This document shows, piece by piece, positions 24,731 to 34,099 of a DNA stretch of 61,684 nt; position 1 is the stretch's first letter; every line of letters begins with the position of its first letter. Source of the DNA: Dictyobacter formicarum (GTDB lineage: Bacteria > Chloroflexota > Ktedonobacteria > Ktedonobacterales > Ktedonobacteraceae); assembly GCF_016587435.1 (NCBI RefSeq), contig NZ_BNJJ01000035.1, forward strand, positions 1 to 61,684, given 5' to 3'. Under the pieces are notes generated by a model. It did not search any database, had not been told where the DNA came from, and saw only the letters and a program-made list of their open reading frames with translations. The position numbers and the translations under genes were made by a program.

Positions 24731-25501
24731 TTAGCTTAATGGTACATAGTGTGTAATAAAGGTAAAGATGCGTTGAGTAAGATCCGCGCCACTTTCAGTG
24801 CCAAAGATGGCCGTGCCGTGCTGGTTGCCTGGATAGATATGTAGTTCTTTTGGAGGACTGGCTATATCATGCATATGGGTGGTATCGCTGGTATAGGTAT
24901 CATACGCACTATTGATAAAGAGCTTGGGAGCGCTGATAGCTTTTACATCCTCATCGGTGACATTGGTCGGAAACGTTTCAGGCGATGAGAGGGTAATGAT
25001 CGCCGCCACGTTGGTTTTTGCTGCCACCTTCAATGATGCGGTTCCCCCCATACTGGATCCCAGCAGGATAATCTTTGTCGCCCCCTGTTTCTGTGCAAAA
25101 GCAATCGCGGCCTTCAAATCAATATCCAATACTGTGAGATCCGAGGTGCCCCCAGAGTCTCCATTACCGCGAAAGTCATAGGCCAGTACATGGTAGCCAA
25201 GGGCAGCCAGGCGTTGCGGCATACCACTATCCTTCCAGATTTCTTTAGTTGTTCTCAGCTCATGTGAACAGATGACGAAGACTTTGCCGTTTCCATATAA
25301 TGAGCCTGCTAGATTCACATTATCAGCAGTTTTAAAATGCACCAATGTTGAAGAGATGGCTGGAATAGTTGCCGTTGGCGTTACGCCAGGCGTTGGAGTA
25401 GGTGTGGACGTAGCTACCGGCTGTGTAGCTTCCTGTGAAGCGCAAGCCGCCAACATTATGAGAAGGGTACACAGAAATAGGGGGCGAATAGATTTAAGCA
25501 T
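24731..25501 (-). CDS. Alpha/beta-hydrolase lipoprotein
   Basis: A lipoprotein signal peptide ends at LAAC (Cys about residue 19) and is followed by a Thr/Pro linker (TSTPTPTPGVTPT), so the enzyme is tethered outside the membrane. The hydrolase fold shows VLAYDFRGNGDSGG, the nucleophile elbow GSSMGG, an acidic candidate in INSAYDTYT, and the catalytic His in NQHGTAIFG. Substrate is not evident; the set fits dienelactone hydrolase or esterase-like families. The ATG at 25501 has AAAGGA about 7 nt upstream; the frame is open to 25546. It follows the penicillin-binding protein gene on the same strand, with a gap of about 145 nt. Confidence 0.86.
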   Translation of the reverse strand: MLKSIRPLFLCTLLIMLAACASQEATQPVATSTPTPTPGVTPTATIPAISSTLVHFKTADNVNLAGSLYGNGKVFVICSHELRTTKEIWKDSGMPQRLAALGYHVLAYDFRGNGDSGGTSDLTVLDIDLKAAIAFAQKQGATKIILLGSSMGGTASLKVAAKTNVAAIITLSSPETFPTNVTDEDVKAISAPKLFINSAYDTYTSDTTHMHDIASPPKELHIYPGNQHGTAIFGTESGADLTQRIFTFITHYVPLS

Positions 25502-25645
25502 GTCACATCCTTTATTATGTTTATACACCGCATATATTAAATGCACCGTATAATATGTACGTGCATACTCAGCTATTTATCACATGTTTGAAGTAGAGAT
25601 GTGCTATAACTGATGCTGATGAAGATGAGTTTATTTATAGTAAAT

Positions 25646-27247
25646 TTATTGCTTCCAAAGGTGATGGGCAGGACAATAGATATCTGAATCAGGATTGTTG
25701 GGCGACTGGACCTTGACCAGTTGCTGACTGAAGATATCCTGGTAGATATGGGCAATGATTGGCCCAATCGCATTGATGGCTTCTCCACCATTTTCCTTCA
25801 TCGCCACGACAGTAATTGCTGGTTGCTGGGTTGGATCGCTGGAATAGTAAGGAGCCTGCGTGAGCATCCAGCTATGGGGTGGTTGACCAGTGCCGAGCTC
25901 AGCTGTACCAGTTTTACCCATGATTCCCCAGGGAGATGTGTGAATAGGGACCGAAGGATAGCCACCGTTGCAGCGTGTGACCGCAAACATTGATTGCCTG
26001 ACCTCGCTAGCAGTCTGGCTACTAACAACTTGATTGAGCTGTTGTGGTTCTGTAATTTGTACTGGCTGATAGGTAGAATCGGTTACCTTAGAAAGTACAT
26101 ATGGCTTCATCAGCACGCCATCGTTGGCCACTGCATTATCAACCAATGACATTTGTAACGGAGTAACATAATCGACACCTTGCCCAAATGCGTTCTCAGC
26201 CAGTTGCCAGGTAGAGAGTGGTTGACCATTCTGGTTAAGTACCGAACTCTGTGCCACAGGTAGATCAAAGGGGATATCCTGGTTGATATACAGACGGTTA
26301 GTATAATCCAGCCATTTTTGTTGCCCCATTTTCACGCCAATTTGTGCAAAGACAACATTATCAGAGTTAGAATAGGCATATTCAGTTGTGATAGGAAATT
26401 TAGGCGTAAAGAATGGATAGCCCAGATTTTTGTCCGGACCGATACGGCTCCCATCATAGATGATTGGTCCTAATGATTGTTGCATATTCCACTGCGAGTC
26501 CAGAGTATAGGTGCCACTATCAAGGGCTCCCATCAGTGTAACGGTTTTAAAAATAGAGCCAGGAATATAACGTGCCTGCAGTGGGCGATTAATGAGCGCA
26601 TTTTCTTTGTTCACCTGGTTGAAATAATCTTCCCGATGTTCGCCACCCTCTGAAAGAGTTTGCACCATCTTATTGGCATTATAGGAGGGGCGGCTCAACA
26701 TTGCCAGTATTTCACCGGTATGGGGATTCGAGGCTATAATCGAGCCTCGGTTGGATGTATAAACCAGTTTATTATCGGGTGGATTAAACGTGTCAAAGTC
26801 TTGATTGATGACGCGCTGAATACGCACGTCGATGGTCAGGTAAATATCATTGCCAATAGAGGGTTCATGCAGCGTATGTCTGACAAGTTGATCCATGACA
26901 GTGGACCCTGTTTGTCCTGCAAGGATATCATTGTACGCAGCTTCAATGCCATGGGGAGGATAACCAGCAACATAGTAGCCGATCAAATTTGAGAGTGAAG
27001 GTTCGGTATAGCGGCGAATATAGCCACATGGAGCTCGGGTATCCTTAATCGACTCCGCCAGAAGAACGCCATTACGATCAAATATTCTGCCACGCCGAGG
27101 GCAATTTTCACCGACAAAAGCACGCACATTATGCGCCGCAGACCGCACATTATCTGCCTTGACTACCTGCCAGTAGACGAGGCCACCGGTCATAATTAAA
27201 AACATGAGTATGAATGTGCCCAGTAATCGCCGTATACTTCTTGCCAT
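25646..27247 (-). CDS. Class B penicillin-binding protein (transpeptidase)
   Basis: It cross-links peptidoglycan outside the membrane. An N-terminal signal-anchor helix (about residues 9-27) is followed by a short dimerisation region and the transpeptidase domain. The three catalytic motifs are present: SxxK as SIFK near residue 231, SxN as SDN near 293, and KTG as KTGTAE near 444. At 533 residues, with no PASTA repeats, it resembles PbpA/PBP2-like enzymes rather than full FtsI. No rodA/ftsW partner is adjacent. The start ATG is at 27247. Which elongation or division complex it serves cannot be told from the sequence. Confidence 0.92.
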   Translation of the reverse strand: MARSIRRLLGTFILMFLIMTGGLVYWQVVKADNVRSAAHNVRAFVGENCPRRGRIFDRNGVLLAESIKDTRAPCGYIRRYTEPSLSNLIGYYVAGYPPHGIEAAYNDILAGQTGSTVMDQLVRHTLHEPSIGNDIYLTIDVRIQRVINQDFDTFNPPDNKLVYTSNRGSIIASNPHTGEILAMLSRPSYNANKMVQTLSEGGEHREDYFNQVNKENALINRPLQARYIPGSIFKTVTLMGALDSGTYTLDSQWNMQQSLGPIIYDGSRIGPDKNLGYPFFTPKFPITTEYAYSNSDNVVFAQIGVKMGQQKWLDYTNRLYINQDIPFDLPVAQSSVLNQNGQPLSTWQLAENAFGQGVDYVTPLQMSLVDNAVANDGVLMKPYVLSKVTDSTYQPVQITEPQQLNQVVSSQTASEVRQSMFAVTRCNGGYPSVPIHTSPWGIMGKTGTAELGTGQPPHSWMLTQAPYYSSDPTQQPAITVVAMKENGGEAINAIGPIIAHIYQDIFSQQLVKVQSPNNPDSDIYCPAHHLWKQ

Positions 27248-27427
27248 AGCTTTGAAGCAATCCCTTTTATGCTACTTTCATTAATTATATAGACGTGAAA
27301 ATCACTGGATTTATCAAGCAATTTGACATATAAAATGGATAAATTGCATAATTTTTATGAGATATGATTCAGGATTATAGGTAGGATTATATAGGGTGAG
27401 AAGTTTTTCCTGTGGCGTATGAGTAAA

Positions 27428-27476
27428 TCAGCCAGCAGGGTGGCACATGTACATATTGCGCGACCCTGCTGGCTGA
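27428..27476. terminator. Stem-loop after the luciferase-like oxidoreductase gene
   Basis: TCAGCCAGCAGGGT (27428-27441) and ACCCTGCTGGCTGA (27463-27476) form a perfect 14-bp stem. The 21-nt loop holds the small palindrome ACATGTACAT. It starts 18 nt beyond the stop codon of the minus-strand gene. There is no long T-run, so termination is likely but not certain. Confidence 0.65.
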
Positions 27477-27493
27477 CTTATGTATGAGAGATG

Positions 27494-28354
27494 TTAAGCT
27501 CGAGAGGATTTGAGAGGCTCGACAACTTCCTGGACCAGGCGGCGCACAATGCCTTCTGGATAAGGAGGGCGAATATTGAGTATGATGTGGTTGACACCAG
27601 CTTCAATATAATCTTGGGTAGTTTTGCGCGTTTCCTGCAGGTTATCTGGATTGATTGGAACCTGGATGGAGCGTGCAATTTCAGCAGGATTGCGTCCAAT
27701 AGCGGCACAGTGCTCGTCGAGGATCGCATTTTTGCGCTTGAAGTCTTCGGTGGAGCCGCCAGCCATATTCCACACACTGGCGTATTTAGCCACGATACGC
27801 AGGGTGAGCTTTTCGCCACCGCCACCAATCACAAAAGGCGGATAGGGCTGCTGAACTGGTTTTGGCTCGCAATAAGCATCTTTAATCTGATAGTAGCGGC
27901 CCTCGAAATTGGCCTGCTTCTCGGTCCACAGGCGCTTGATAACCTCGCAGGCCTCATCCAGGCGGCGCAGGCGCTCTCCTGGTTTGTAAAGGGGAATACC
28001 ATAGGCCGAATGTTCATACTCGTTCCACCCGGCGCCGATACCAAAATCAAGGCGACCCTTGGAAATTACATCCACGGTAGCCGCGATATTTGCCAGCACC
28101 GCAGGATGGCGATAGGTGTTGCCCGTCACCATCAGGCCGAGGCGAATGCGTTTGGTGACCGCCGCAAATGCGGCCAGAACTGTCCAGCCTTCCAGGCAGG
28201 GACCACTCATATCTTGCGTTAGCGGGAAAAAGTGGTCAAAGAGCCAGGCATGCTCCAGCAACGGCTCCTCGTCAGCGGCTTGCCAGATTGCCAGCATATC
28301 TTCATACGTTGTCCATTGGGGGGCGGTCTTCACACCGAAACTCAGGTGAGCCAT
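27494..28354 (-). CDS. Luciferase-like (LLM class) F420-dependent oxidoreductase
   Basis: This is a TIM-barrel flavin/deazaflavin-dependent oxidoreductase. Family marks are WLFDHFFPL near residue 40, RIRLGLMVTGNTYRHPAVLA, the strong SKGRLDFGIGAGWNEYEHSAYG, and PFVIGGGGEKLTLRIVAKYASVWN in the cofactor pocket. The sequence is closest in feel to actinobacterial/Chloroflexota F420-dependent members, but the cofactor and substrate are inferred. The start is the ATG at 28354. The next gene upstream is an NAD-binding epimerase on the same strand, with a gap of about 105 nt. Confidence 0.88.
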   Translation of the reverse strand: MAHLSFGVKTAPQWTTYEDMLAIWQAADEEPLLEHAWLFDHFFPLTQDMSGPCLEGWTVLAAFAAVTKRIRLGLMVTGNTYRHPAVLANIAATVDVISKGRLDFGIGAGWNEYEHSAYGIPLYKPGERLRRLDEACEVIKRLWTEKQANFEGRYYQIKDAYCEPKPVQQPYPPFVIGGGGEKLTLRIVAKYASVWNMAGGSTEDFKRKNAILDEHCAAIGRNPAEIARSIQVPINPDNLQETRKTTQDYIEAGVNHIILNIRPPYPEGIVRRLVQEVVEPLKSSRA

Positions 28355-28460
28355 AGATACACTACTCTCCTTCGTGAAAATACGGACACTACTTACGTCT
28401 AAAGCAGACTATTCAGTCTATCCCATCCTGTTCTCCGGCGCAAGGAAACGTTTGCTATAT

Positions 28461-29306
28461 CTATTTTGCAAATCCATCGCGCCAGCTTGGATAGATGGGC
28501 TGCCAGTTTAGGCGCTGGCGTGCTTTCGTATTGAGAGCTCCACGCGCGAATGGAGGGCGTGTGCTATCCACGGGTGGTGCTGGAGTGTTGAGGGCTGCTG
28601 CATAGACAGGAAGCCAGCATGAACCGGAAGCAGGTTCGTCATCGACGATATTGACGATGCCCGCAGGCCATACAAGTGCCTCCAAGGTGGCGCGGGCGGC
28701 ATCATCGATATGCACAAAAGAGGTTACCCCCTCATTGGCAATCGACTCACCATGGCGTACCTGTTCGGCAATGAACCCATCGGGTGCATACCAGGTTCCC
28801 GGACCATAGAACAGGCCATAGCGCAATACAATCCCATGTTCCATCTCAAGCACAGCCTGTTCAAGGGCCTGGATGCTTTCAACCAGACCGCGACGCGACA
28901 GGGGTGACTCGACATCCAGTGGCACACTTTCATCCGCCGGACCTTCGCCGGGAGCGTACGCCCATGCAATACTCTGGGCGATCATTCGGCGCACCCCCAC
29001 AGCTCGTGCAGCGTCGACCAGATTGCGTGTCCCTACGCGGCGGATGCGACCGTTGGCCACAAAATCCCGGTCTCCTAAATCTGTAAGTTGATGAATAATC
29101 ACATCTGGTTGGGTTGCGCGCACAACTCTATGTAGTTCTTCGCGATCAAAGACGTCGACAACCACTGGTGAGGCACCCAACTCTTCAATCAATGAACTTT
29201 TACTGGCCTGGCGTGTCGTGCCAACAACGTTATGGCCATCTTTTGCCAGCAGCGGCAAGAGCCGACGACCAATGACGCCTGCCGCCCCCGCAACTAATAT
29301 GTTCAT
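28461..29306 (-). CDS. NAD(P)-binding epimerase/dehydratase-like protein
   Basis: It is an extended short-chain dehydrogenase fold protein. The Rossmann motif is MNILVAGAAGVIGRRLLPLL. The following TTRQ points to NADP or NAD specificity in an atypical SDR. DVIIHQLTDLGD, a Ser/Tyr region (AQSIAWAYAPG) and RYGLFYGPGTWYA follow in normal order, but I cannot see a clear YxxxK catalytic pair. The substrate is unknown. I start at the ATG at 29306, with AAGGAA upstream; the frame is open for 49 more codons but without a ribosome-binding site. Confidence 0.85.
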   Translation of the reverse strand: MNILVAGAAGVIGRRLLPLLAKDGHNVVGTTRQASKSSLIEELGASPVVVDVFDREELHRVVRATQPDVIIHQLTDLGDRDFVANGRIRRVGTRNLVDAARAVGVRRMIAQSIAWAYAPGEGPADESVPLDVESPLSRRGLVESIQALEQAVLEMEHGIVLRYGLFYGPGTWYAPDGFIAEQVRHGESIANEGVTSFVHIDDAARATLEALVWPAGIVNIVDDEPASGSCWLPVYAAALNTPAPPVDSTRPPFARGALNTKARQRLNWQPIYPSWRDGFAK

Positions 29307-29445
29307 AATGTTATTCCTTTTCTTATGTGGTTTCCTTTTTTGTATGGCTTTACTGTAGCAGATGAATGGTCCGCTAAAAATAGCCACTATGAGCGTTATA
29401 AAGGGGGCCATTATACCAGCCAGACATTTATTGCGGTGAAAAAGA

Positions 29446-29524
29446 AAAGCCACAAGCGAAGCGGGCTGTCTATGTAGCCTTGTGGCTGCTTCAGTTTCTG
29501 ACAGGGTGCTTCGCTTGTGGCTTT
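29446..29524 (-). terminator. Branched terminator structure after argS
   Basis: AAAGCCACAAGCGAAGC (29446-29462) and GCTTCGCTTGTGGCTTT (29508-29524) form a perfect 17-bp closing stem. Inside, CTGTC/GACAG and AGCC/GGCT can nest, giving a roughly 79-nt structured element just beyond the argS stop codon. On the minus strand it is followed by TTTTCTTTTTC. Confidence 0.75.
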
Positions 29525-29540
29525 ATGTATAGATGTTGGT

Positions 29541-31619
29541 TTAGATGCGTTCGAGGGGTTCGAAGCCAAGGACGCGCATCACGTTGCTCATGGTCTGGGC
29601 CGTGGCCTGGACCATGAAAGCACGGAAGGCTTTGATCTGCTCGTTCTTCTCGCGGATGATAGGCGAGGTATGCTCAAAGAAGTCCGTGAAATGGGCGGCC
29701 AGGTCATAGACGTAGTTTGCCAGCAGGGATGGTGCCATCTGCTCGGTGTATTCGGCCAGGCGACGCGGATAGACATCGATGTGGCGCAGCAGATCCCATT
29801 CGCTCTGCTCTAACTGCTCGGGCAACGCTTCCAGCCGGGCGGGAATGGTATAGCCGGTTTCCTGCAGGCGGCGCAGGATGCTGTTGGAGCGTGCATAAGC
29901 GTATTGAATATAGACGCCGGTATCGCCCTTGGGTCGCAACACCTCATCCATATCCAGGGCAATGATCTGCTGCAGATTGAAGCGGATCATAAAGTAGCGG
30001 ATGGCGGAGGCGGCGAGGACACTGGCGGTCTCCGCCGGAAGTTCCTTTTTGCCTTCTTCCTGGCTGATCTCTTGCATGCGTTTGATGGCTGCATTGATCA
30101 GGTCGTCGGCCTTGATTTCGATGCCTTTGCGGCCCGACATGGCATAATAGCTGCGGTTATCGGAGGTATCAACGCCCAGACGTGCAGCAGTCGAAGCGGA
30201 AAGAGTCACAACCTCATAGGCCAGGTGCTTTGAATTATCAGCCTGCTCGGCATAGCCCAGGCGGCGCAGACTCTCATAGACAACCTGCTGCAGATAGGAC
30301 TGGCGTACATCAATGACGTTAACCACTCTGTTGGCGTGTCCAAATTTGGTTGCAGGAGCCTCATCTGTCACCGCTTTTAGCTGGGCATCATTTGGTGTGC
30401 GCATCGTCCACAACTTGCGCCCATCGTGCTGAACACCCCAGGGAACAAAATGGAACTCGACGCCGAGCTGGTCGGCCAGGCCAAACTTCCAGAGCTGATA
30501 AGCGATATCTTTAGCTGTATAGGTCGCTGTACCATCGCTACGAACCAGAATCTTATCGCTGTTGCGATCGCCTTCACTGGTCTGGCTCTCTCCCTCACCA
30601 AAGGGCAGAATCCAGCAGCCTGCCGCATGGCCGGTCTCAGGTTTCTCCAGCAAGCCGCGCGACTTCAGCATCTCAAAGGTATGCTGCCACAGCCCGGCCC
30701 GCAAGATTGCAGACTCCCAGGGCAGCACATCATAAGAGATATTAAGACGCCCCATCGTCTTTAAGTGGGCCTGTACAATCTGGTGTGACAGATCAGCCGC
30801 TATCGCTGGATAGTCGGGACCCGACTCAGGCTCATCGCCATGTTCAATCGAATGCAGGACCTCTTTGCGCAGGCGTGCCGCCATCTGGCCCAGCTCGGAT
30901 TCTTTGTCATCATAGATCTTGCTGACGGTCGTATAGACGCGTGAGCAAAAGTAGTCAAAGGACTCGTTGGGCAGTTGCTCATTGCCACCAGGGAGATCGA
31001 GCAATCCTTTTTGCAATAGTGTAAAGCCAACCACGACATCGGCAACCTGGACGCCAGAGTCATCGATGTAGTTATCAGCCTCAACCTGGTAGCCCTGTGA
31101 ACGCAACATACGCACGACAGTATCTCCAATGCAGGAGTTGCGCAGGTGACCAACGTGAGCAGCCTTATTGCTATTGATGTTTGTATGCTCAACGATTACC
31201 TTGGTGCCCACGCCGCCTTTGTGTTGTCCATAGTCGGCTCCGGCCTCCAGTACGCGCTCAATAATGTTGTGTCCAACTACGGGACGATTTAAGCGGAAAT
31301 TCAGGTAGCCCGGCTTCGTCGCTGTGATCTCCTGGATATTGGCCTGTGCATTAGCTTGCAAAATAGCCTTTAGTCCCTCTGCTATTTTCAAAGGCGGTCG
31401 TTTAAGCTTGCCCGACCAGGCCATGACGGGAATAGAGTAATCGCCAAAGCTTGCCTGTGCTGAGAGTCGCAGGTCGATTGGTAGCTGTGTCGCATCGAAG
31501 TCGATATGTTCTTGTTCCAGAAATGATGCGACCGCCTGTTGCATAATACCGGTAAGATACGCATGAATATCTTGCGGCGTTGATTCAGTCATAGAATGTG
31601 CCTCGTTAAGTACTGTCAT
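29541..31619 (-). CDS. argS: Arginyl-tRNA synthetase
   Basis: A class I synthetase that charges tRNA-Arg. The HIGH-like motif is HVGHLRNS, preceded by EHTNINSNKAA. The connective and catalytic regions include VEFHFVPWGVQHDGRK, and the KMSK position is held by MSGRKG in YYAMSGRKGIEIKADDLI. The C-terminal anticodon-binding DALR-type domain holds YIQYAYARSNSILRRL and PSLLANYVYDLAAHFTDFFE. At about 690 residues it is longer than the common 550-residue type. I start at the ATG at 31619 with AGAGG 7 nt upstream. The ATG at 31592, with GAGG 8 nt upstream, is equally possible. Confidence 0.94.
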   Translation of the reverse strand: MTVLNEAHSMTESTPQDIHAYLTGIMQQAVASFLEQEHIDFDATQLPIDLRLSAQASFGDYSIPVMAWSGKLKRPPLKIAEGLKAILQANAQANIQEITATKPGYLNFRLNRPVVGHNIIERVLEAGADYGQHKGGVGTKVIVEHTNINSNKAAHVGHLRNSCIGDTVVRMLRSQGYQVEADNYIDDSGVQVADVVVGFTLLQKGLLDLPGGNEQLPNESFDYFCSRVYTTVSKIYDDKESELGQMAARLRKEVLHSIEHGDEPESGPDYPAIAADLSHQIVQAHLKTMGRLNISYDVLPWESAILRAGLWQHTFEMLKSRGLLEKPETGHAAGCWILPFGEGESQTSEGDRNSDKILVRSDGTATYTAKDIAYQLWKFGLADQLGVEFHFVPWGVQHDGRKLWTMRTPNDAQLKAVTDEAPATKFGHANRVVNVIDVRQSYLQQVVYESLRRLGYAEQADNSKHLAYEVVTLSASTAARLGVDTSDNRSYYAMSGRKGIEIKADDLINAAIKRMQEISQEEGKKELPAETASVLAASAIRYFMIRFNLQQIIALDMDEVLRPKGDTGVYIQYAYARSNSILRRLQETGYTIPARLEALPEQLEQSEWDLLRHIDVYPRRLAEYTEQMAPSLLANYVYDLAAHFTDFFEHTSPIIREKNEQIKAFRAFMVQATAQTMSNVMRVLGFEPLERI

Positions 31620-31732
31620 CAAACCCCCTCTTTACACCTGAATGTTGCAACTTACTATATCGTAGGTTGTGCCTATGGTCAAGCATCTGTGGATGCTCAA
31701 AATCGCCGAGACAGGCCTATAGGCATAATAAA

Positions 31733-31760
31733 GAGGACAGGCAAATGTTTACCTGTCCTC
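31733..31760. terminator. Terminator after acs
   Basis: GAGGACAGG (31733-31741) and CCTGTCCTC (31752-31760) form a perfect 9-bp stem with a 10-nt loop, 46 nt beyond the acs stop and upstream of argS. Confidence 0.65.
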
Positions 31761-31806
31761 GTTTGGATATTTTTAGCTAATTGATGTGCTACATATTGCC
31801 AGTATG

Positions 31807-33747
31807 CTACGCGTCAAGCGTGCTGATATCACCGATTGGTTCGCCCAGCTCGCGGGCACGGATCACCCGGCGCATAATTTTACCCGAACGCGTCTTGGGA
31901 AGACTGGGCGTGAACTCCAGTTCCTCAGGAACCGCCAGGGCTCCCACAGTCGTACGCACATGTAGCTTAAGCTCTTTCGCCATCTCATCGGAAGGCTCAA
32001 AGCCATTTTTCAAGATGACAAAAACTTTTACATGTTCACCCTTAAGCTCGTCGGGCTTGCCAATGGCAGCTGCCTCAGCAACCGCTGGATGGCTAACCAG
32101 GCTAGACTCAATTTCCATCGAGCCCAGGCGATGGCCGCTGACCTTGATCACATCATCGACGCGGCCCTGGACACGAATAAAGCCCTGCTTATCGATAGTT
32201 GCGGCATCACCAGCAAAGTAGACATCGGGCAACGTCTCCCAGTACGTCTGGTAGCGTGCCGGATCATTGTAGATGGTGCGCATCTGACTTGGCCACGGCT
32301 GACGCACTACCAGGAAGCCACCTTTGCCCAGTCCCACTGAATTTCCATTCTTATCAACCACATCGGCAGCAATGGTGGGCAGAGGGCGGGTCGCACTGCC
32401 AGGCTTCAAGGGCTGAATAATCGTCGGGCTGATTAAGATTGAGCCGGTCTCGGTCTGCCACCAGGTATCCATGATTGGCAACTCATCACGTCCAATATTG
32501 TGGCGGTACCACATCCAGGCCTCAGGATTGATGGGCTCACCAACCGAGCCGAGTAGACGCAAGTGGGAGAGATCATGTTTGGCCGGCCACTCTTCGCCAA
32601 AGCGCATCAAGCCACGGATGCCAGTTGGCGAGGTATAGAGAATGGTAACCTTAAAGCGCTCAGCCACACTCCACCAACGATCAGGATTTGGATAGGCGGG
32701 TGTTCCTTCAAAGAGTACACTGGTCACGCCAGTCATCAGCGGTCCATAGATGATATAACTATGTCCGGTTACCCAACCCACATCTGCTGTACACCAGAAA
32801 ATATCATCATCTTTGATATCAAAAACAAACTTGGTTGTAGTATAGGCACCAACCGCATAGCCGCCATGGACGTGAACAACCCCTTTAGGTTTACCAGTGC
32901 TACCACTGGTATAAAGGATATAGAGCAGGTCTTCGCTATCCATTGGCTCGCACGGCACGACGGTATCGGCAGGGATAGAGGCCAGCAGATCGTGCCAGTA
33001 AATGTCGCGTCCCTCTTTCATGGGCACATCGAGACCTTCACGATTGAAGACCACCACTTTCTCGATAGTTGGCGTCTCAGCCACAGCCTCGTCAGTAATA
33101 GTTTTCAATTGAATCAGCTTGCCGCCGCGATGATTCCCGTCTGCCGTGATCACCATTTTAGCCTGTGCATCGATGATGCGATCGCGCAACGCATTGGCTG
33201 CGAAACCACCAAAGACCACCGTATGGATGGCGCCCAGGCGAGCTACAGCCAGCACCGCAATGATCTGCTCAAGGACTGCTGGCATATAGATAGCGACGCG
33301 ATCCCCTTTTTTCAGACCGAGGTTCTGCAAGCCCTTCGCCAGACGATTGGTTTCCACATACAACTGCTCATAAGTGATCGAGCGCGTCTCGCCATTGTCA
33401 CCTTCCCAATAGAAGGCCACCTTATTGCGCACCGGCGTCTCCATATGGCGATCCAGGCAGTTATAGACAATATTAAACTTGCCACCAACAAACCACTTAA
33501 AGAATGGTTTGGTGGTCCACTCGAACGTCTTTTGCCATGGCTCAAACCAGTGTAGTTCCTTTGCCTGATCATCCCAGTATTCATCGTAGTTAGCCAATGA
33601 CCACTTATAGAAAGCTTCATAGTCATCGAAACCCTTCGATTTCATGTAGGCAGTAATGTTCGCATTTTCTACCATCGCCGGAGTAGGGGAGAAAATACGT
33701 TCCTCTGATAAAATTGAATCGGTGTCCTCAAAGAGATTACTATTCAT
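31807..33747 (-). CDS. acs: Acetyl-CoA synthetase
   Basis: It activates acetate to acetyl-CoA through acetyl-AMP. Visible elements are the AMP-loop YTSGSTGKPKGVVHVHGGY, WCTADVGWVTGHSYIIYGPL, WWQTETGS, the hinge GRVDDVIKVSGHRLGSMEIE and the C-terminal PKTRSGKIMRR, whose lysine is the known site of inhibitory acetylation reversed by sirtuins. At 646 residues the length is standard. A GAGGAGG Shine-Dalgarno lies about 10 nt before the ATG at 33747. It is separated from argS by a terminator, so the two are probably independent units. Confidence 0.96.
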   Translation of the reverse strand: MNSNLFEDTDSILSEERIFSPTPAMVENANITAYMKSKGFDDYEAFYKWSLANYDEYWDDQAKELHWFEPWQKTFEWTTKPFFKWFVGGKFNIVYNCLDRHMETPVRNKVAFYWEGDNGETRSITYEQLYVETNRLAKGLQNLGLKKGDRVAIYMPAVLEQIIAVLAVARLGAIHTVVFGGFAANALRDRIIDAQAKMVITADGNHRGGKLIQLKTITDEAVAETPTIEKVVVFNREGLDVPMKEGRDIYWHDLLASIPADTVVPCEPMDSEDLLYILYTSGSTGKPKGVVHVHGGYAVGAYTTTKFVFDIKDDDIFWCTADVGWVTGHSYIIYGPLMTGVTSVLFEGTPAYPNPDRWWSVAERFKVTILYTSPTGIRGLMRFGEEWPAKHDLSHLRLLGSVGEPINPEAWMWYRHNIGRDELPIMDTWWQTETGSILISPTIIQPLKPGSATRPLPTIAADVVDKNGNSVGLGKGGFLVVRQPWPSQMRTIYNDPARYQTYWETLPDVYFAGDAATIDKQGFIRVQGRVDDVIKVSGHRLGSMEIESSLVSHPAVAEAAAIGKPDELKGEHVKVFVILKNGFEPSDEMAKELKLHVRTTVGALAVPEELEFTPSLPKTRSGKIMRRVIRARELGEPIGDISTLDA

Positions 33748-34099
33748 TCCAGTGTATCCTCCTCAATACAAAAGAACTGTCGGAGATTTTTCATGGCACT
33801 GCGAAGTAGCATACCGCAAAAGCGACGTTGCTGATTACTTTGTACAGCCAACCATGAATTACTTCATTGTAGAACAGGTGGCGTTACGGTTTCAATGTCC
33901 ATGTCCAACACATTCTGCTGCTTGCCCGGTGATGTGTGCCTGGCGGATAGACAAGCGACACGTGATTCTGCTGTTTCTAACGCTTCAACTGTAGTCCTAT
34001 CTTATTATATGAAATGAAAAGGGCTTTATAAAGAGTTTTGAGGCCCAATTTTCGCCATCTATTCGAGAAATGCAGTCTGATTAAAAAAAGCAGCTAGAT
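33748..34099. other. Intergenic region upstream of acs
   Basis: No gene is recognised. A TATAAT sequence on the minus strand (34004-34009), with a weak -35 TTTATA 17 bp away (34027-34032), could drive acs with a leader of about 250 nt. A 112-codon plus-strand frame crossing the acs start has no family likeness. Confidence 0.35.

Noticed and set aside
27491..28222. A 243-codon plus-strand frame opposite the luciferase-like oxidoreductase
   Set aside because: It is a shadow of the conserved minus-strand gene.
32563..33555. A 330-codon plus-strand open frame opposite acs
   Set aside because: It lies wholly antisense to a well-conserved enzyme, has no Shine-Dalgarno and shows no family likeness. 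Codon bias of acs leaves this frame open.
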